Positions 1-11,365 are shown, numbered from the stretch's first letter. The stretch: 64,000 nt of DNA from Torymus aiolomorphi (GCA_036365515.1 CM070876.1:130333394-130397393), one strand, 5' to 3'. The notes: generated by a model from the sequence alone, not told the origin. A program made the numbers and translations.

Positions 1-634
1 ACGCTTCACTCGTATCGACACATTTCGAATCGCGGTACGAACATACCACGGTGTTGGGCATTATCAATTGGTTGGTTGCGATTTTATGAGATGGTCTGTA
101 TTCAAAATAAGAAATTTCTAGCTTTACCACAACAACATTCTTATATTCGTGTTCGTTGTACAAGAAGGTAGCGCCGTTACATGATCCATTGTCGGTCAGC
201 GTACCGGCGAGAGTTAGAGATCGGTGATTAGTAATATTGACAATCAAGTCGCGTATTAAGATATCGCCATATCGGTAGTGTCCATATTTGATCATATCGA
301 TGCACGCATCGCGGGAGATAATCTTATTAAAGCGCACCTTGTCCTTATGCACCAGCGACGAGTGCGAGTGCATGCCGCAGTATCTGATGATTTGATCCAC
401 TTGGATTTTACAGTTGACGACGTCTGTTGAGCGATACTCGTTGCGCTGAAGGAACTGGATGCAGATTTCTGTCGTATCCGGTTCGTCCCAGTGCGATTCG
501 CATGTCCCGATTTTGGATGTCGATACGGTAGTTACATTCAATGTTTCGTTGTCGCACAGGTAACCTGTTATCGATGCATCATTCGAGGAGATGGCGATCC
601 TCAGAAAGATGAAGATTTTCCATGAGGCCTCCAT
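1..634 (-). CDS. env: Env-like glycoprotein of gypsy-1, partial (chuvirus-type ectodomain)
   Basis: Reading leftward from an ATG at 634 there are 211 codons without a stop, running off the window edge. A short hydrophobic N-terminus is followed by a cysteine-rich, N-glycosylation-rich ectodomain; an early NVTT sequon, a YCGMHSH motif near residue 87 and regular cysteines are visible. This pattern fits the glycoprotein class of chuviruses and related mononegaviruses that insect LTR retrotransposons have captured as env. It lies just downstream of the integrase of the same element (integrase stop at 749), the usual env position. A TTTGCAG just before the ATG could be a 3' splice site for a spliced env mRNA. 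It is the only long uninterrupted ORF of an otherwise decayed element. The C-terminal half (fusion region, membrane anchor) is outside the window. Family assignment is from motif recognition, not a search. Confidence 0.68.
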   Translation of the reverse strand, partial: MEASWKIFIFLRIAISSNDASITGYLCDNETLNVTTVSTSKIGTCESHWDEPDTTEICIQFLQRNEYRSTDVVNCKIQVDQIIRYCGMHSHSSLVHKDKVRFNKIISRDACIDMIKYGHYRYGDILIRDLIVNITNHRSLTLAGTLTDNGSCNGATFLYNEHEYKNVVVVKLEISYFEYRPSHKIATNQLIMPNTVVCSYRDSKCVDTSEA

Positions 635-748
635 CCTGTCCTGCAAATTATTTTCCGCAGTAATTGATAACGAATAAAAATCATTACATAGTTGGTATTA
701 TGTGTATTCACAATATCGAAATAGTTAAGTTAGCGCGGCTTTATTCGC

Positions 749-1600
749 TTACATTATCTCGCAATTTAGTGAGTCGTAACTTATTAGGATGAACGATGCG
801 GTGGAACCGCGATATGATATTTTGATATTTCTGCCATCGTTAATTAACTCCAAAATTTTATGCGGGCCTGTATACATAGGGGCAAGTTTTCCCTTATGCG
901 GTTCTTTTATGAACATGACATAATCGTCATTTTTAAAAAGGCAGGGGTTAATACGTTCATCATAATAGGCTTTACTCTTCACCTTTGCACTCATGAAGTT
1001 TTCCTTGGCTAGTTGTTGAAGTTCGGAAATTTTTGATTTTAGGTTGTGTAAATAACCGAAGTATGTTTCGGATGACCCGAGGTCTGTAGGCGCGTTTACA
1101 GAGGGGACTCTAGCAATTCTCCCGTAAATACATTCAAAAGGGGTAAGTTTCGTACCTTCATGAGTGCTAGTATTATACGAGAAGGCAGCACACTCGCACC
1201 ACGTATCTCACTCACGTATTCTGGACATGTAGCACTTTAGATATTCCTTGAGAGTGTAATGCGTTCTCTCGATCGATCCGTTGGAGTGAGGATGGAAAGC
1301 AGTGGTCGTGGCGGTTTTTATCCTGCAGAGTTTTGCTACTGCTTTGATTTGATTACTTATGATATTGGTGCCTTGATCGGTTAGCATTATTTTTGGCGCA
1401 CCGTGCACCTAAATGAGCCGTTTTAAGAAAGCGTTCGCGATGTCTGTGGAAGTTTATTCGATAAGGGAATATAAATGCAAAACTTTGTTAATAAGTCTTG
1501 TATCGTAAGGATATGCGTATGGCCGAGTTCCGTTCGGAGTAGGGGTCCTACTAAATCCATTTGTGACCGTTAATAGGTGATTCGTGAGTGTCCTTAATGA
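749..1600 (-). pseudogene. Integrase remnant of gypsy-1 (core and C-terminal domain)
   Basis: The core fragment (1208-1410) shows LTDQGTN and HPHSNGSIERTH, the second Asp and the Glu of the DDE triad. A second open stretch from about 1200 down to 749 continues the core (FSYNTSTHEGTKLTPFECIYGR) and ends in the gypsy C-terminal barrel (YTGPHKILEL). There is an in-frame stop just before VHGAPK and a frame change near 1205. The N-terminal HHCC zinc domain is only a trace (HESP..NGHK near 1580) and the region with the first Asp is lost, so this integrase cannot be active. In the second gypsy element the same regions are intact, which shows what is missing here. Confidence 0.85.
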
Positions 1601-1619
1601 TGGTGTTTCGCAACTCTGA

Positions 1620-2010
1620 CTTGGGTACAGTAACTATATTAGTACAGACTAAAATATGTGTGAGAGTATCGGAAAATACTTCCCGAATGACATCGATAAT
1701 GTCATCCTATGAATGGTCGTCAATGCGTTCCGTTTTGGAGATGAGGAAAAGTTTAATTTGGAGTTCATTACAAACATCTAAGAGAAAGCAAATAGCGTCA
1801 ACTAGGATATCATGATCTAAAATAATATGTAAATTTTCCTTGATCGGGAGCGCGATGAAGTATAATCCGTTGCTCTCTGTAACTTTGGCGCGACCTAGGG
1901 TTACATCGACTAACACGGGTAAGCGACTTTCTTCGACCAGGGCTTCGAACCCTGTACACAGAGGTTGATTTTTTTCGGTAACGAAATACACAATGTTACC
2001 TCGCAGCAAT
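1620..2010 (-). pseudogene. Macro-like accessory module upstream of integrase, gypsy-1
   Basis: The translation of 2009-1707, continuing to about 1630 past a stop where a Trp is expected, aligns by eye along its length with residues 108-232 of the integrase ORF of gypsy-2. Shared features are an N(I/L)VY(F/L) strand, a short G(R/K) strand, a long helix, a hydrophobic strand and a final W/stop-x-x-(L/I)I helix before a beta strand. The order resembles the macro (ADP-ribose-binding) fold, particularly its C-terminal half. The fold call is inference; homology between the two elements' segments is much safer. In gypsy-1 it carries at least one nonsense codon. Confidence 0.45.
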
Positions 2011-2446
2011 AAAAAGGTGTCGGGAGATTCGAAAATATTGCGAGAGGGTAGGGGTTTGTGACGTCCACGGCTACTGCTTGATCCGTATCGGAATTGCTTT
2101 GTTCTGCGAGTTCACTATCAACTGTTGGTGGTGTTACGGATGTATTCATAGTCGAATGGGAATGGTTTTGGGTGTCTTTGGGTACAGATTCTTCAGGGTT
2201 CGTAGGAGGGGGGCGTCAGGCATAGATGGGAGTTGATCAATATTGGTACTGGGCGGGATAGATTGCTCGAGGATGCGAGGATCTAGGGGTGGTTCGGATG
2301 AGGGAGCACTTATCATATCCGAATCATTGGTTTCGATAGGGGGGTTTGGTGGTGTGGTCAGTACGTCAGTCATTTTAATAGAATCGGACAGTATATGTTC
2401 CACACGTGATTTCTCTTCCTTACTCAGAGCGAATTTATTCTTGTTA

Positions 2447-2645
2447 ATTTTTGTCAAGGTGACGCTGGTCAGTATGAATTCAAAAGGTATGTGGTCATTA
2501 TAGTCGTAATGATAAATGTTCGCGTCTGTCAAGTCTTGTGTCAGCCATTGCACAGGTATGTGTGGATCGTGTTCGCGAATGTCCCTTTGGGATTGGCAGA
2601 TGAAAAATGAATCTTCCGTGTTACGTACAGCCAGGAAGAGGCCGC
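2447..2645 (-). pseudogene. Small beta-rich module between RNase H and integrase, gypsy-1
   Basis: The minus-strand translation contains LFLAVRNTED, a short CQSQRDI segment, VQWL, IYHYDY and ILTSVTLTKI. It matches the order and spacing of residues 66-131 of the 40,178-41,272 ORF of gypsy-2 (GEFLAVRNVDD, VHWL, VYTLSY, ILTNVNLTKI). The alternating short strands look like an SH3/Tudor- or chromo-like barrel, but that is inference. It follows RNase H and is partly out of frame with it. A proline- and acid-rich linker (2146-2440) follows. Confidence 0.6.
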
Positions 2646-3140
2646 ATTCGAACCATGTATCGTTATGTTTGGGTCGTTCGGTCTCGGGTAAGTCGTCGGA
2701 AGTATCGTCCCGTTGGCAGGTGATAAGGACCGGTTGAGGTGGTTCGACGCATTTCTGTGGGTTTCGAGAGAGAGAGCTTCGGCGACGTAATTGCTCTTGC
2801 CAGGGGTGTACTCTATGTCGAAGTCGTAGACTTCTTTAAGTTTGAAGTGCCAACGCTTAAGGCGTGAAGTGGAGTCTTTTACGTTTTCTAACCAGACTAA
2901 GGGTTGATGGTCGGTGATAAAGGTGAAGAGACGCCCATAGATGCAATATTTAAATTGGCCAGCACAGAAGAGCATAGCCAGGAGTTCTTTCTCGATAGTG
3001 CTATAATTCTGCTCGGGTCCTACTAGTGTTCTGCTGGCATAGGACACTGGAAGATTCGGTCCTTTGTACCTTTAGGAGAGGACTCCACTAAGGGCGAAAT
3101 TACAGGTGTCGGTAGTCACGAAAAAGGGGTGTGAGAAATC
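2541..3140 (-). pseudogene. RNase H remnant of gypsy-1
   Basis: The domain begins at the end of the RT frame with TTDTCNFALSGVL (first Asp), then continues after a frame change in the 3047-2541 stretch with YSTIEKELLAMLF (Glu), FTFITDHQPLVWL (Asp) and SNYVAEALS, where the usual fourth catalytic Asp of the (V)ADALSR motif is Glu. The connection region RLKRWHFKLKEVYDFDIEYTPGKSN is typical of Ty3/gypsy elements. The break near 3060 and the substituted last motif mark it as decayed. Confidence 0.85.
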
Positions 3141-3926
3141 TGGGTGTTGCAATATAAGGCTTGAAATGAGGCGGTTGATAAGGCTGTGAAAGGTTTGATC
3201 GTGAACGCTTATCCAGACGAAATCGACGTTCTTTTTTAGAAGCTTATTGAGGGGATTGGAGATTTCCGTGAACCTCGAGATGAATCGTCGGTAGAATCCA
3301 CAAAGACCGAGAAATTGTTTCATATTTTTCGGCTCCTTGGGGGTCGGAAAATTTTCCACTGCGCTTACCTTTTTGGGATCTGGGCGAATGCCTTCGGAAT
3401 CTATAACGTATCCCAGGAAGGTGACTTGGGTTCTATAAATTTGGCATTTCGCAGGGTTTAGTTTCAATCCGGTTTTCCTCAATCTTTCCGCGAGTTCCAC
3501 GAACTAGCGATCGTGCGAATCTAGGTCAATACCGGAGATGATGACGTCGTCAAAAAAAGCGAAATTGCGTTTCCTCTGTTTTACGACTCTATTCACGAGA
3601 TCCATAAAGGTGGATGGGGCATTTTTCAGTCCGAAGAGTAGTCTGATAAAATGAAAATGGCCAAATGGTGTTGAGAAGGCCATCTTTTCACGATCGGTCT
3701 TCCATACCATATCTACTACTGAAAATTGACTAGCACCCCGTAACTGCTCTAATATATGGTTTATATTCGGTATAGGGTAGGTGTACGAGATAGTTTTCTC
3801 GTTCAGCTTGCGATAGTCTATGACGATGCGCCATTGTTTGTTTCTGCGTGAGTCGTCCTTTTTTGGCACAACCCAAAGAGGACTATTCCATGGGCTCTCG
3901 CTGGGTTGTGGGTAAGGGACGTCCAA
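3072..3926 (-). pseudogene. Reverse transcriptase remnant of gypsy-1
   Basis: Two adjacent frames cover the RT. The first (3926-3504) has the fingers (SPWNSPLWVVPKKD, RIVIDYRKLNE), motif A reduced to SVVDM with roughly ten residues of the following helix missing, TAFST-like and GLKNAPSTF motifs, and FFDDV in place of the (Y/F)xDD box. The second (3500-3072) holds the thumb and connection: FLGYVIDSEGIRPDPKKV and FLGLCGFYRRFI. A stop at the junction and the deletion after motif A make it non-functional. Together they are clearly Ty3/gypsy (Metaviridae) RT. Confidence 0.9.
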
Positions 3927-4445
3927 CAGGGATCAATTTCCGTAGAAGGTCGTCAAAGGAATTAGCTTCGACGATCGGTTTGTCGATAGCATCGTCGATT
4001 ATGTTTTGGGGTTGCTCGATTGCATCACGGGCGAGTGATGGATTTGAAGAGAAAGGGGTTAAAATATGGGTGGTTAGTTTATCAGTATCCTGGTGCACTT
4101 GGTTCGAGAAGAGGAGAGAGTAATTCTCAAAGACAAGGGTGTTATTGGTGTAGTTAATGATCGCGCCCCGTTCATTGAAGAACTGCGAGCCTAATATAAT
4201 TGGCGATTGTATGGAAAATTTATCATTGACTACTACAAATTCCGTGGGTCTTCCAAAAAGGGAGACAAGCTCTACCGTAAGACGAGACGTCATGCCCGGA
4301 TACGCCCCGTAGAATGGGGGCACTGTTCTCGTGACAAGGAATGTCTCTGCGGAGGGCGGATGCTTTTACTACGTTTGGTTGAGCGCCCGAGTCAACCATT
4401 GTGTTGATTGGTGATTCACGAAAATCGGAGGAGTGCAGACCGACG
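3883..4445 (-). pseudogene. Retropepsin-like aspartic protease remnant of gypsy-1
   Basis: INTMVDSGAQPNVV at about 4382-4400 is the catalytic D-S-G loop. The continuation in another frame gives GMTSRLTVELVSLFGR, FVVVNDKF and PIILGSQFFNERGAIINY, the flap and the second half of a gypsy retropepsin. The change of frame near 4300 breaks the domain between loop and flap. It sits between the Gag zinc knuckle and RT, as expected. Confidence 0.8.
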
Positions 4446-4559
4446 ATTGGTATAGCGTTCAAGATATCTAACCACGTGGAGGGGACGCGGTTCCATGCTC
4501 GCTGTGGGTGCGTCAGGGCCCCGAGCGAGTATGTCGTTTCCCGATGCCTACGGTGATTT

Positions 4560-5836
4560 GTAAAATTTAGATTTAACGCAATCTCGGACCCAGTGTCCTT
4601 GTTATTTGCAGTAACTGCAGTGTCGGTCCGGGAAAAAGGAGTGCGCGTTATACCGCGGTGGCGTAGCATTAAAGTTTTGATCGTTCCTGTTAGCGGAATC
4701 GCGAGGCGAAGCGTCAGGGTAAGGTGTGTCGCATAGCGTAGAGTTTAGATTATCAGGTGCGTGATTATTCCGTTGTTGGCCCGCCTCTCTACCGCTTTCG
4801 TTGAGTGCTGACCTCGGTGGAAAGTGTTTCGCCCGATCGCGCTCTAAACGCTTATCTACCCGAATGGTGTCATCAAAGACTTCTGCGAGTGTTTTTCTGG
4901 ACCAAGGTTCTAGGTGGAGCCGGAATTGTGGGGGAAGCCGTCGGTAAAACCTTCGATGATTTCCGATTCGATTTGATTCGTTTCTATTTCATTCAGTTCG
5001 CGATTTCGGTTAAGGGTTAGTCGATCCACCATGGCGTCGCGGAGATCAACAATTTCACTTATAAAATGAAGTAGGCTTTTTCCGGGTGATTTACGTGTGG
5101 AGTCGAGTTTTCCTCTCAAATTATTTATTGTCTCGGTTGGTGCAAATACCCGTTTTAAGCGATTTATTAGTTCGTCTATCGAGTGGAAATCTCGACAGTC
5201 TACGGCGACGTATGTGTGGTCTAGGAATTTATTTTTCGTTAGATGAATGAAGTCTGCTCGAAGAGTGGTTGGTAACGTGCTGTGAGCGCGTTTGATTGCC
5301 CGGATGAAGGGTAGGAGGTTCGAACCGTCAAATTTCGGTACGCTATCGAGGGCCTCTTTGATATAAACCGTATTCGCGCGACTTTGTGCGGGAAGAGTCT
5401 TGATAGGTAATGTTTCACCGTTCTTTATCTGTTCAATCTGTTTTCGAAGATTGTTTAGTTGGTTGAGGGAGCCGCCGAGTGTCAAATTCGAAAAGTTAGG
5501 TGCTTGTATATTACTGATCGGGGTGCTAGTGATAAGTTCGGTTAATTGTTTTTTTAAAGCGGCGTTTTCGAACTTGTATTTCTCGAGGACTTCTGAGTCT
5601 TGCTGATTTCGCGCGGCGAGGGCAAGGCATCTGTCGCGCTCGATTTGAAAGGCTTCGGCCGCGTCAGAGGTCATGTTTTTGCAAAGAGCTTTCATGTTTT
5701 CTTCAAGTTCGGTCAGATCTCATTAACGTTGTTTTAGGGACGTCTCGCGCTTGGTTAACTTTATTGCGTATCTTCGGCATTCGTCCGGGGTGGGTTCGTC
5801 GTTGAGTTCGACGTGATCGTGTGGCTGCTTTGACAT
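4560..5836 (-). pseudogene. Gag remnant of gypsy-1
   Basis: An ATG at 5836 opens a 37-codon frame rich in charged residues that ends at a stop; the continuation (5695-4910, 261 codons) has a coiled-coil-like N-terminus (KYKFENAALKKQLTEL) and a retrotransposon Gag helical domain with VPKFDGSNLLPFIRAI, a typical capsid signature. A single CCHC knuckle (C-x2-C-x4-H-x4-C) near 4585-4630 contains an in-frame stop between its second Cys and His. At least two frameshifts and one nonsense codon make this a pseudogene. Confidence 0.8.
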
Positions 5837-7599
5837 ATCGGCGGTGATGGTCTAACCGGGATGCTTTGACGCGGTCAAAATTGTTTCGGAAGGAATAGTT
5901 TAACAAAATGAGAACGGAAAAAAGAAAAAAAAATGAAAAAATGAAATTGAATTGAAGTGAAATTTCTTTTCAAAGAAGGATTCAGTGAAACCTATTATGT
6001 AGTTTATTGCAGTCTTAGAAATCTTACCAAGCAGGCTAAAAATTACTGTGACAATGAAAATTGAAATTGATATAATTTATCGACATAATTACTATGCGGT
6101 TAGCGCAGTTTTGCGAAATAACAGATAGATAAACACTCGAATTAACCGAACTGCGTCGTCATCATTTTTTTTCCAACAAAAATTTTCCAAAGCTACCTTA
6201 TCACGTTAAGCAACAATTTTATTGTCTCTAAATTTAATCCATGACGTAAAAATCTTCAAACAAAAAGGAAAAAATTTCCGTTAAAAATCCTTAATTAATC
6301 ACTCCTCTTTTCCTTATACAATTAATTACCGAAACCAAGGGACGCGTTTGTACCGACAAGACTCCTAAAAGCTTGCACTAACGTAATTCCTATTTAAACA
6401 AAGGTTCCGCGAGCTCGAGGGTCATTCAATCGCGCGGTTGTTATATTTCTCCTCCCCTTCCTTTTTTTATTAGTTATTCATCTGTGACTGTAATAGCGTA
6501 TGTATTTAAAGTTGTCACTTTAGAGAGTATGCATGCTGATAAAATAAAAATGAAAGAAAAAAAAGGTATACAACAAAGGTTGAGTATTAAATAACAAGAA
6601 CTAATTTTTAAACTATAAAGTGAATCATGTGAACCCATTTTTTTTTCTTATTATTCTTTCAAGCTACGTATAACCGGTTTATTAAAATATCTCTTTCACT
6701 AAGAAATATTTAAGAAAATCACTATAAATATTAAGTTTATTTAGCGAAGGCCTACACCGCAGATATTAAAAGGGTTAATTTTGACAAAATTAAAGCAAGA
6801 AACCAGTGGTACTTGTTTATAAAAGTAGGAAGGTGCAGAACGTTGAATTTGATGTTATGTAATTGATAACTAATTGCAAGTGAGTGATATTAAGAGGAGA
6901 AAAGAGAGAAAGAAAAGAGAAAAGAAAAAAAAAATATTACTTGATCTCGATATTATGAAGGCTTTGCGTATAGAATGAAAAATAATAATTTATCTGTGTG
7001 GAATATTCCGTGCTAAATGCTAATACGTTTGAATAAAAGATAATAATTCCATTTTATGCGTGCGAAATTTTGTATTTAATATTTATTACTCTTAATAATT
7101 TACCAATATTATTAGTCAATTTATTTGGGACGTATCCCACCGCTCTGTCACCACTGTGATCTCCTGGTCTCCTTTTGGTTGAATGGGATCCGCGCTTCCT
7201 TGGTTAATATGTACCTCTGTGCCGGTGATCTGCTAATGTTCTGAGCCTGCGAGTAAGGGGCGGGCTTCGAAATGAAAACTATGACTTGTATTTCCTTTTT
7301 TATACAGTACTTTCACTTTATTGTCGGTCCGTCGATGTTACAGATTCGAGAGCTGCTCCCCAACTGACTCAAAAAATAAGGCAGAGCCACAATTCGCTCG
7401 CGTAATAATTTTATGCAGTTATCATCCGCGCCGCCGTACCGTCCTCGGGTGTTTCGTGCCCTAAGCGCAGGTGACGGCTGTTTCGCGGCGACGACAGTTC
7501 TTACTCCACGGGTAGGAATCCATCGCGTCAGCGGTTCTGCCGTGGGAGTGAGAGACAGCGGACACCTGCGTCCGCTTGGGCGACTGAAGATGCGATGTT
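5837..7599 (-). other. Noncoding leader of gypsy-1, candidate LTR/primer region
   Basis: AT-rich stretch upstream of gypsy-1 gag with no credible ORF. On the minus strand near 7140-7165 a TGGTGACAGAGCGGTGGG sequence resembles a retrotransposon primer-binding site and leader, and a TATAAAA lies about 140 bp further upstream (near 7300). This suggests that the 5' LTR covers roughly 7165-7400, but no second LTR copy is in the window to confirm it. A plus-strand 90-codon ORF at 7413-7685 overlaps satellite sequence and is not considered a gene. Confidence 0.3.
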
Positions 7600-9425
7600 A
7601 TAAATTTTTCTTTGACTCGGGACATAACACTAGTTCTCGCTTAATCGCCTGCGCGAAGCAGCCTTTATTTTCAAGGTTTCAATAGAAAATGCATTTGTGC
7701 AAGCTCGATTACTTTATCACTTACTGTGCACGTAGCCGAAGCTCTTTAATAATGAGAATGTCAACACGAAAGCTGGGTGGCTTGCTTGAATTGATTCGAG
7801 GTACACCTTCGACTAGTTTTTGCTTAATCACCTCCGTAAGGCAGCATTTACTTTTAAGGTTGCAATAGAAAATGCATTCGTGCAAGCCCGATTACTTTAT
7901 CAGTTACTGTGCTTAAATGTATTTAAAGCTATGTTATAATAAGTACATCGGAACGAATGCTCGGCTTCTGGCTTCAATCGGTAGGAAGCACGCGTTCGAC
8001 TAGCTTCCGCTTAATCGCCTTCGCAAGGCAGCCTTTACTTTTAAGGATTCAATAGAAAATTCATTTGTGCAAGCCCGATTACTTTATCACCTACTGTGCA
8101 TGTAGCCGAAGTTTTGTTATAAAGAGAATATCAGAACGAAAGCTCGGCGCCATCAATAGGAAGTACACGTCTGAATAGTTTTCGCTTAATCATCTGCGCA
8201 AGGCAGCCTTTATTTTTAAGGATACAATAGAAAATGCACTTGAGTACACGTGATTTAGTTAGTACCAACTATACATGTAATAAAGCCCTGTTATAATGTA
8301 AATATCAAAACGAAAGCTCGGCGGCTAGCTTGCGTTGATTCGGCGTACACGTTTGAACAATGTTTCCTTAATCACCTACGCATGGTAGCTTTTATTTTTA
8401 AGGTCTCATCAATAGAAAATGCACTTCAGCAAGCCGGATTACTTTATCACCTACTGTGCATGTAGCTAAATCTCTGTTATAATGAAAATATCAAAACGAA
8501 AGCTCGGCGGCTGGCTTGAATTGATTAGATGTGCACGTCAGAATAGTTTTCATTTAATCGCCTGTGCAAGGCAGCTTTTAGTTTTAAGGTTTAAATAGAA
8601 AATGCGTGTGAACAAGGGTGATTTCTTTATCATCTACTGCGCACGTCCCTACTAAAAATTCTCATGTGTGATCTCAGGTGATTTCCTAGGTGAGATCTCA
8701 GGTGAGATCTCATGTCAATATCTCACCTACGATTCTGCTATAGATGCTGCGGAAAGCTTATCTAAATGCTAAAGCAGCTTTATCAGTATTGGAAATTGCC
8801 TGTTAGGATGTTTCATCAACCAGATGAACTCAAATATACACGTTTAAAAGCATTTTACATAATTTTTCGATTTATGAAAATTGCTACATGAGATTTTACC
8901 TGAAAACTCACCTACCGAATTTGTAAAAATTGAAGAATTGTGTAAAATGCTTCTAAACGTGTATATTTGAGTTCATCTGAGAGGTAAAACATCCTAATTA
9001 GCAATTTTCAGTACTGATAAAACTGCTTTTTAATTTAGGTAAGTTTTCCGCAACATTTGGAGCAGAATCTCAGATGAGATTTTAACATGAGATCTCACCT
9101 AAGATATCACCTGAGAAATCACCTGAGATCTCACCTGAGATTTTTCATTAGGGGTAGCTAAAACCCTGTTATAATGAGAATAGTAAGGACGAAAGCTCGG
9201 TGGCTGGCTTGAATTGATTCGAGGTACACGTTCGACTAGTATTTGCTTAGTCGTCTGCGAAAGGTAACCTTTATTTTTCAGGTTTCAATAGAAAATGTAC
9301 TTGTGCACGCGTGATTTCGTGATCACCTATTATGCATGTAGCTACAGCCCTGTTATAATGAGAATAGCAAGCACAAAAGCACGGCTGGCGGCTTTGGTTT
9401 GTTGGGAAGTACAAGACCGAGTAGT
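7600..9425. repeat. Degenerate ~183-bp tandem satellite, about seven units
   Basis: A unit containing CTTAATCGCCTGCGCAAGGC-like sequence, a run like CAATAGAAAATGCA, and GTTATAATGAGAATATC recurs with starts near 7633, 7816, 8004, 8180, 8362, 8548 and 9240. Spacings are 176-188 bp except across the foldback insertion at 8647-9153. Units are clearly diverged from each other. No ORF is shared between units. Confidence 0.85.
8647..9153. mobile_element. 507-bp foldback (palindromic) MITE inserted in the satellite
   Basis: Begins CCCTACTAAAAATTCTCA and ends with the complement of CCCTAATGAAAAATCTCA. The two halves are inverted copies through nearly their whole length, including GGTGAGATCTCA blocks and a TATACACGTTTA... 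core (compare 8830-8880 with 8940-8985). Flanking GT at 8645-8646 and 9154-9155 restores the satellite sequence GCACGTAGC when the element is removed, so the boundaries are well defined. No transposase. Confidence 0.85.
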
Positions 9426-9684
9426 TATGTAACTCAAAATCTAAATAATGAAGTACTTCGTTGCAATTCAAGCCACCTATCGTGCTTTCGTTTTTGTTAT
9501 TTTCTTTTGGAAAACGTTTTGAGCTTCATGCACTAGGTGGTGTGGAAGAAATTGTTCGTGCACGAGTGACCATGGTAAATAAATCTTTTTACTTCTGCTG
9601 AAATTCTACTTCATTAATGCTAGGTCAATCACAAACATGATATGAGTCACTACACGGCCTATTTCATAATTCATTTCATTTTCT

Positions 9685-9700
9685 GGGGGGGGGGGGGGGG
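9685..9700. repeat. G homopolymer, 16 nt
   Basis: Uninterrupted run of sixteen G on the plus strand; may be inexact in length because such runs are hard to sequence. Confidence 0.9.
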
Positions 9701-10088
9701 CAATTGCATGTGAAGCTACGCAGCAGGTATACAATGAACTTGCAAGGTGAAAATTGCACATATCGGAGAGTACTTCAATGATCGTTAGCCTAATTCGAAT
9801 TGCAAGGAAAGTGCATCAAGCGCTTATGTAACGCACCACGCAGTATGATCTACACGCCGTGCTATACGCGCAGACGAGAGCGCGAATGCTGCTTGTTCGA
9901 GTGTTTTCTAGTCATCTGCCAAGATTTAATCCTCGAGATTTTAAACAAGCTGCTATATGCAGATTATTGCTTCCTCCTAGAGGAAGCTTTGTGATAGTAA
10001 CAAAAAGAGTTTATGAGATAATGTATTAGAAATGTTATTTAGCAAATTTGGAGTCGAAATACACTATTTATAGAAAATGTCCATATGG

Positions 10089-10090
<2 letters not shown>

Positions 10091-10126
<36 letters not shown>
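10091..10126. repeat. (GT)18 microsatellite
   Basis: Eighteen perfect GT units followed by ATGTATGT. Confidence 0.95.
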
Positions 10127-10134
<8 letters not shown>

Positions 10135-11284
10135 CCGTATACGCTGATATCTCATGATCTACTCGACCGATTTTAACGGGAGAGTGATCATTTTTTTAGA
10201 TTTTGCTTCCACAATTGGGCTCAATATTCTATTTTTGTAAAATTTAATTTTTTTTTTATAGCCATTTTTTAATTTTCAAAATTTTTATTTTCGATTTTTT
10301 TAATATTTAAAACAAATATTGTTTATATATCATGAATTCTCTCTATGTAGGATAAAATTATCTATAATTTAAAAAAAAAAAGTCGGTAGCTATATTTCGT
10401 CATAAGTTATTGATGAAAACGTAATTTTTTGTAAATAGGTTATATTTCGAAATTAAAAAAAGATATTAACATGAATATTTTTTTGGTTATAAAGGATATT
10501 AAGTACTTTAACTTACTAAATTTTTAGGTTTTTTTATTTATTATTTTTTGAGAAAAAAAATAATTTATAAAAAAAGTGATTTTTTTTGTCGTTCAATAAC
10601 TATAGTAAAATTGGCTTAATCACTTTGAAATTCTTTGTAGGGGTAGATTTTGTATACCAATCGAGTGAGTTCTTTGGGCAAAAGGATTGATCCATAAATT
10701 TGGGAGATATTTGAGGTTAAAATTTTTTTCAATTTTTTTTTTAAATCGTAATTTCTCGAGAACGGCTCTACGTATCTAAATGGGCTGGGTGGCATTCGAA
10801 AGAGAATTAAATTACCTATATTTTCTAGAAAAAATTAATTCTCTTGCTATCACGGTTCTTTTGTTATTAACAAAAACGTAAAAATTGAAAAATGAAAAAA
10901 AATGAGTATTATATGTTCGCTTCAAAATTCATTGTAGAGGTATATTATTGATAGTTCTCGGATGAGTTCTTTTGGCAAAATGATTGGTTCATAAATTTCA
11001 GAGATATTTGAGGTTAAAATTTTTCTAGACATTTTTAAAATGTATGTCTTGAGGATGGCTCTCTGTGTATCTGAATGGGATGGGTAGCATTTGAAAGCGA
11101 ATTAAAATATTTATATTTTCTAAAACGAAAAAATTTTTAGTTATCACGGTTTTTTATTATTAACAAAAATGTAAAACTTGAAAAATTGAAAAATGAAAAA
11201 AAATATCTGTCTTTATCAAATTTTTTAAAATACATCCCCTCACATTATAACAGCCTTTCCACATAACGCATTCAATATAACACA

Positions 11285-11365
11285 TGTAGCTTTTATATAT
11301 CTTCAGATCGAGTTCGTTGCCCAAAAAAATCGTTCCATTACGAAAAAAGATATTTGAGGTAAAAA
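11285..11365. repeat. Dispersed repeat, copy 1
   Basis: CTTTTATATATCTTCAGATC followed by (A/G)AGTTCGTTGCCCAAAAAAATCG and GAAAAAAGATAT occurs here and again at 20,898-20,963, with only a few differences. No coding capacity. Confidence 0.8.

Noticed and set aside
1930..1960. GGCTTCGAACCC resembling a tRNA T-arm
   Set aside because: No acceptor stem, anticodon arm or D-arm around it; lies in the gypsy-1 linker.
7413..7685. 90-codon plus-strand ORF
   Set aside because: Overlaps the start of the satellite, no domain, no promoter or splice signals.
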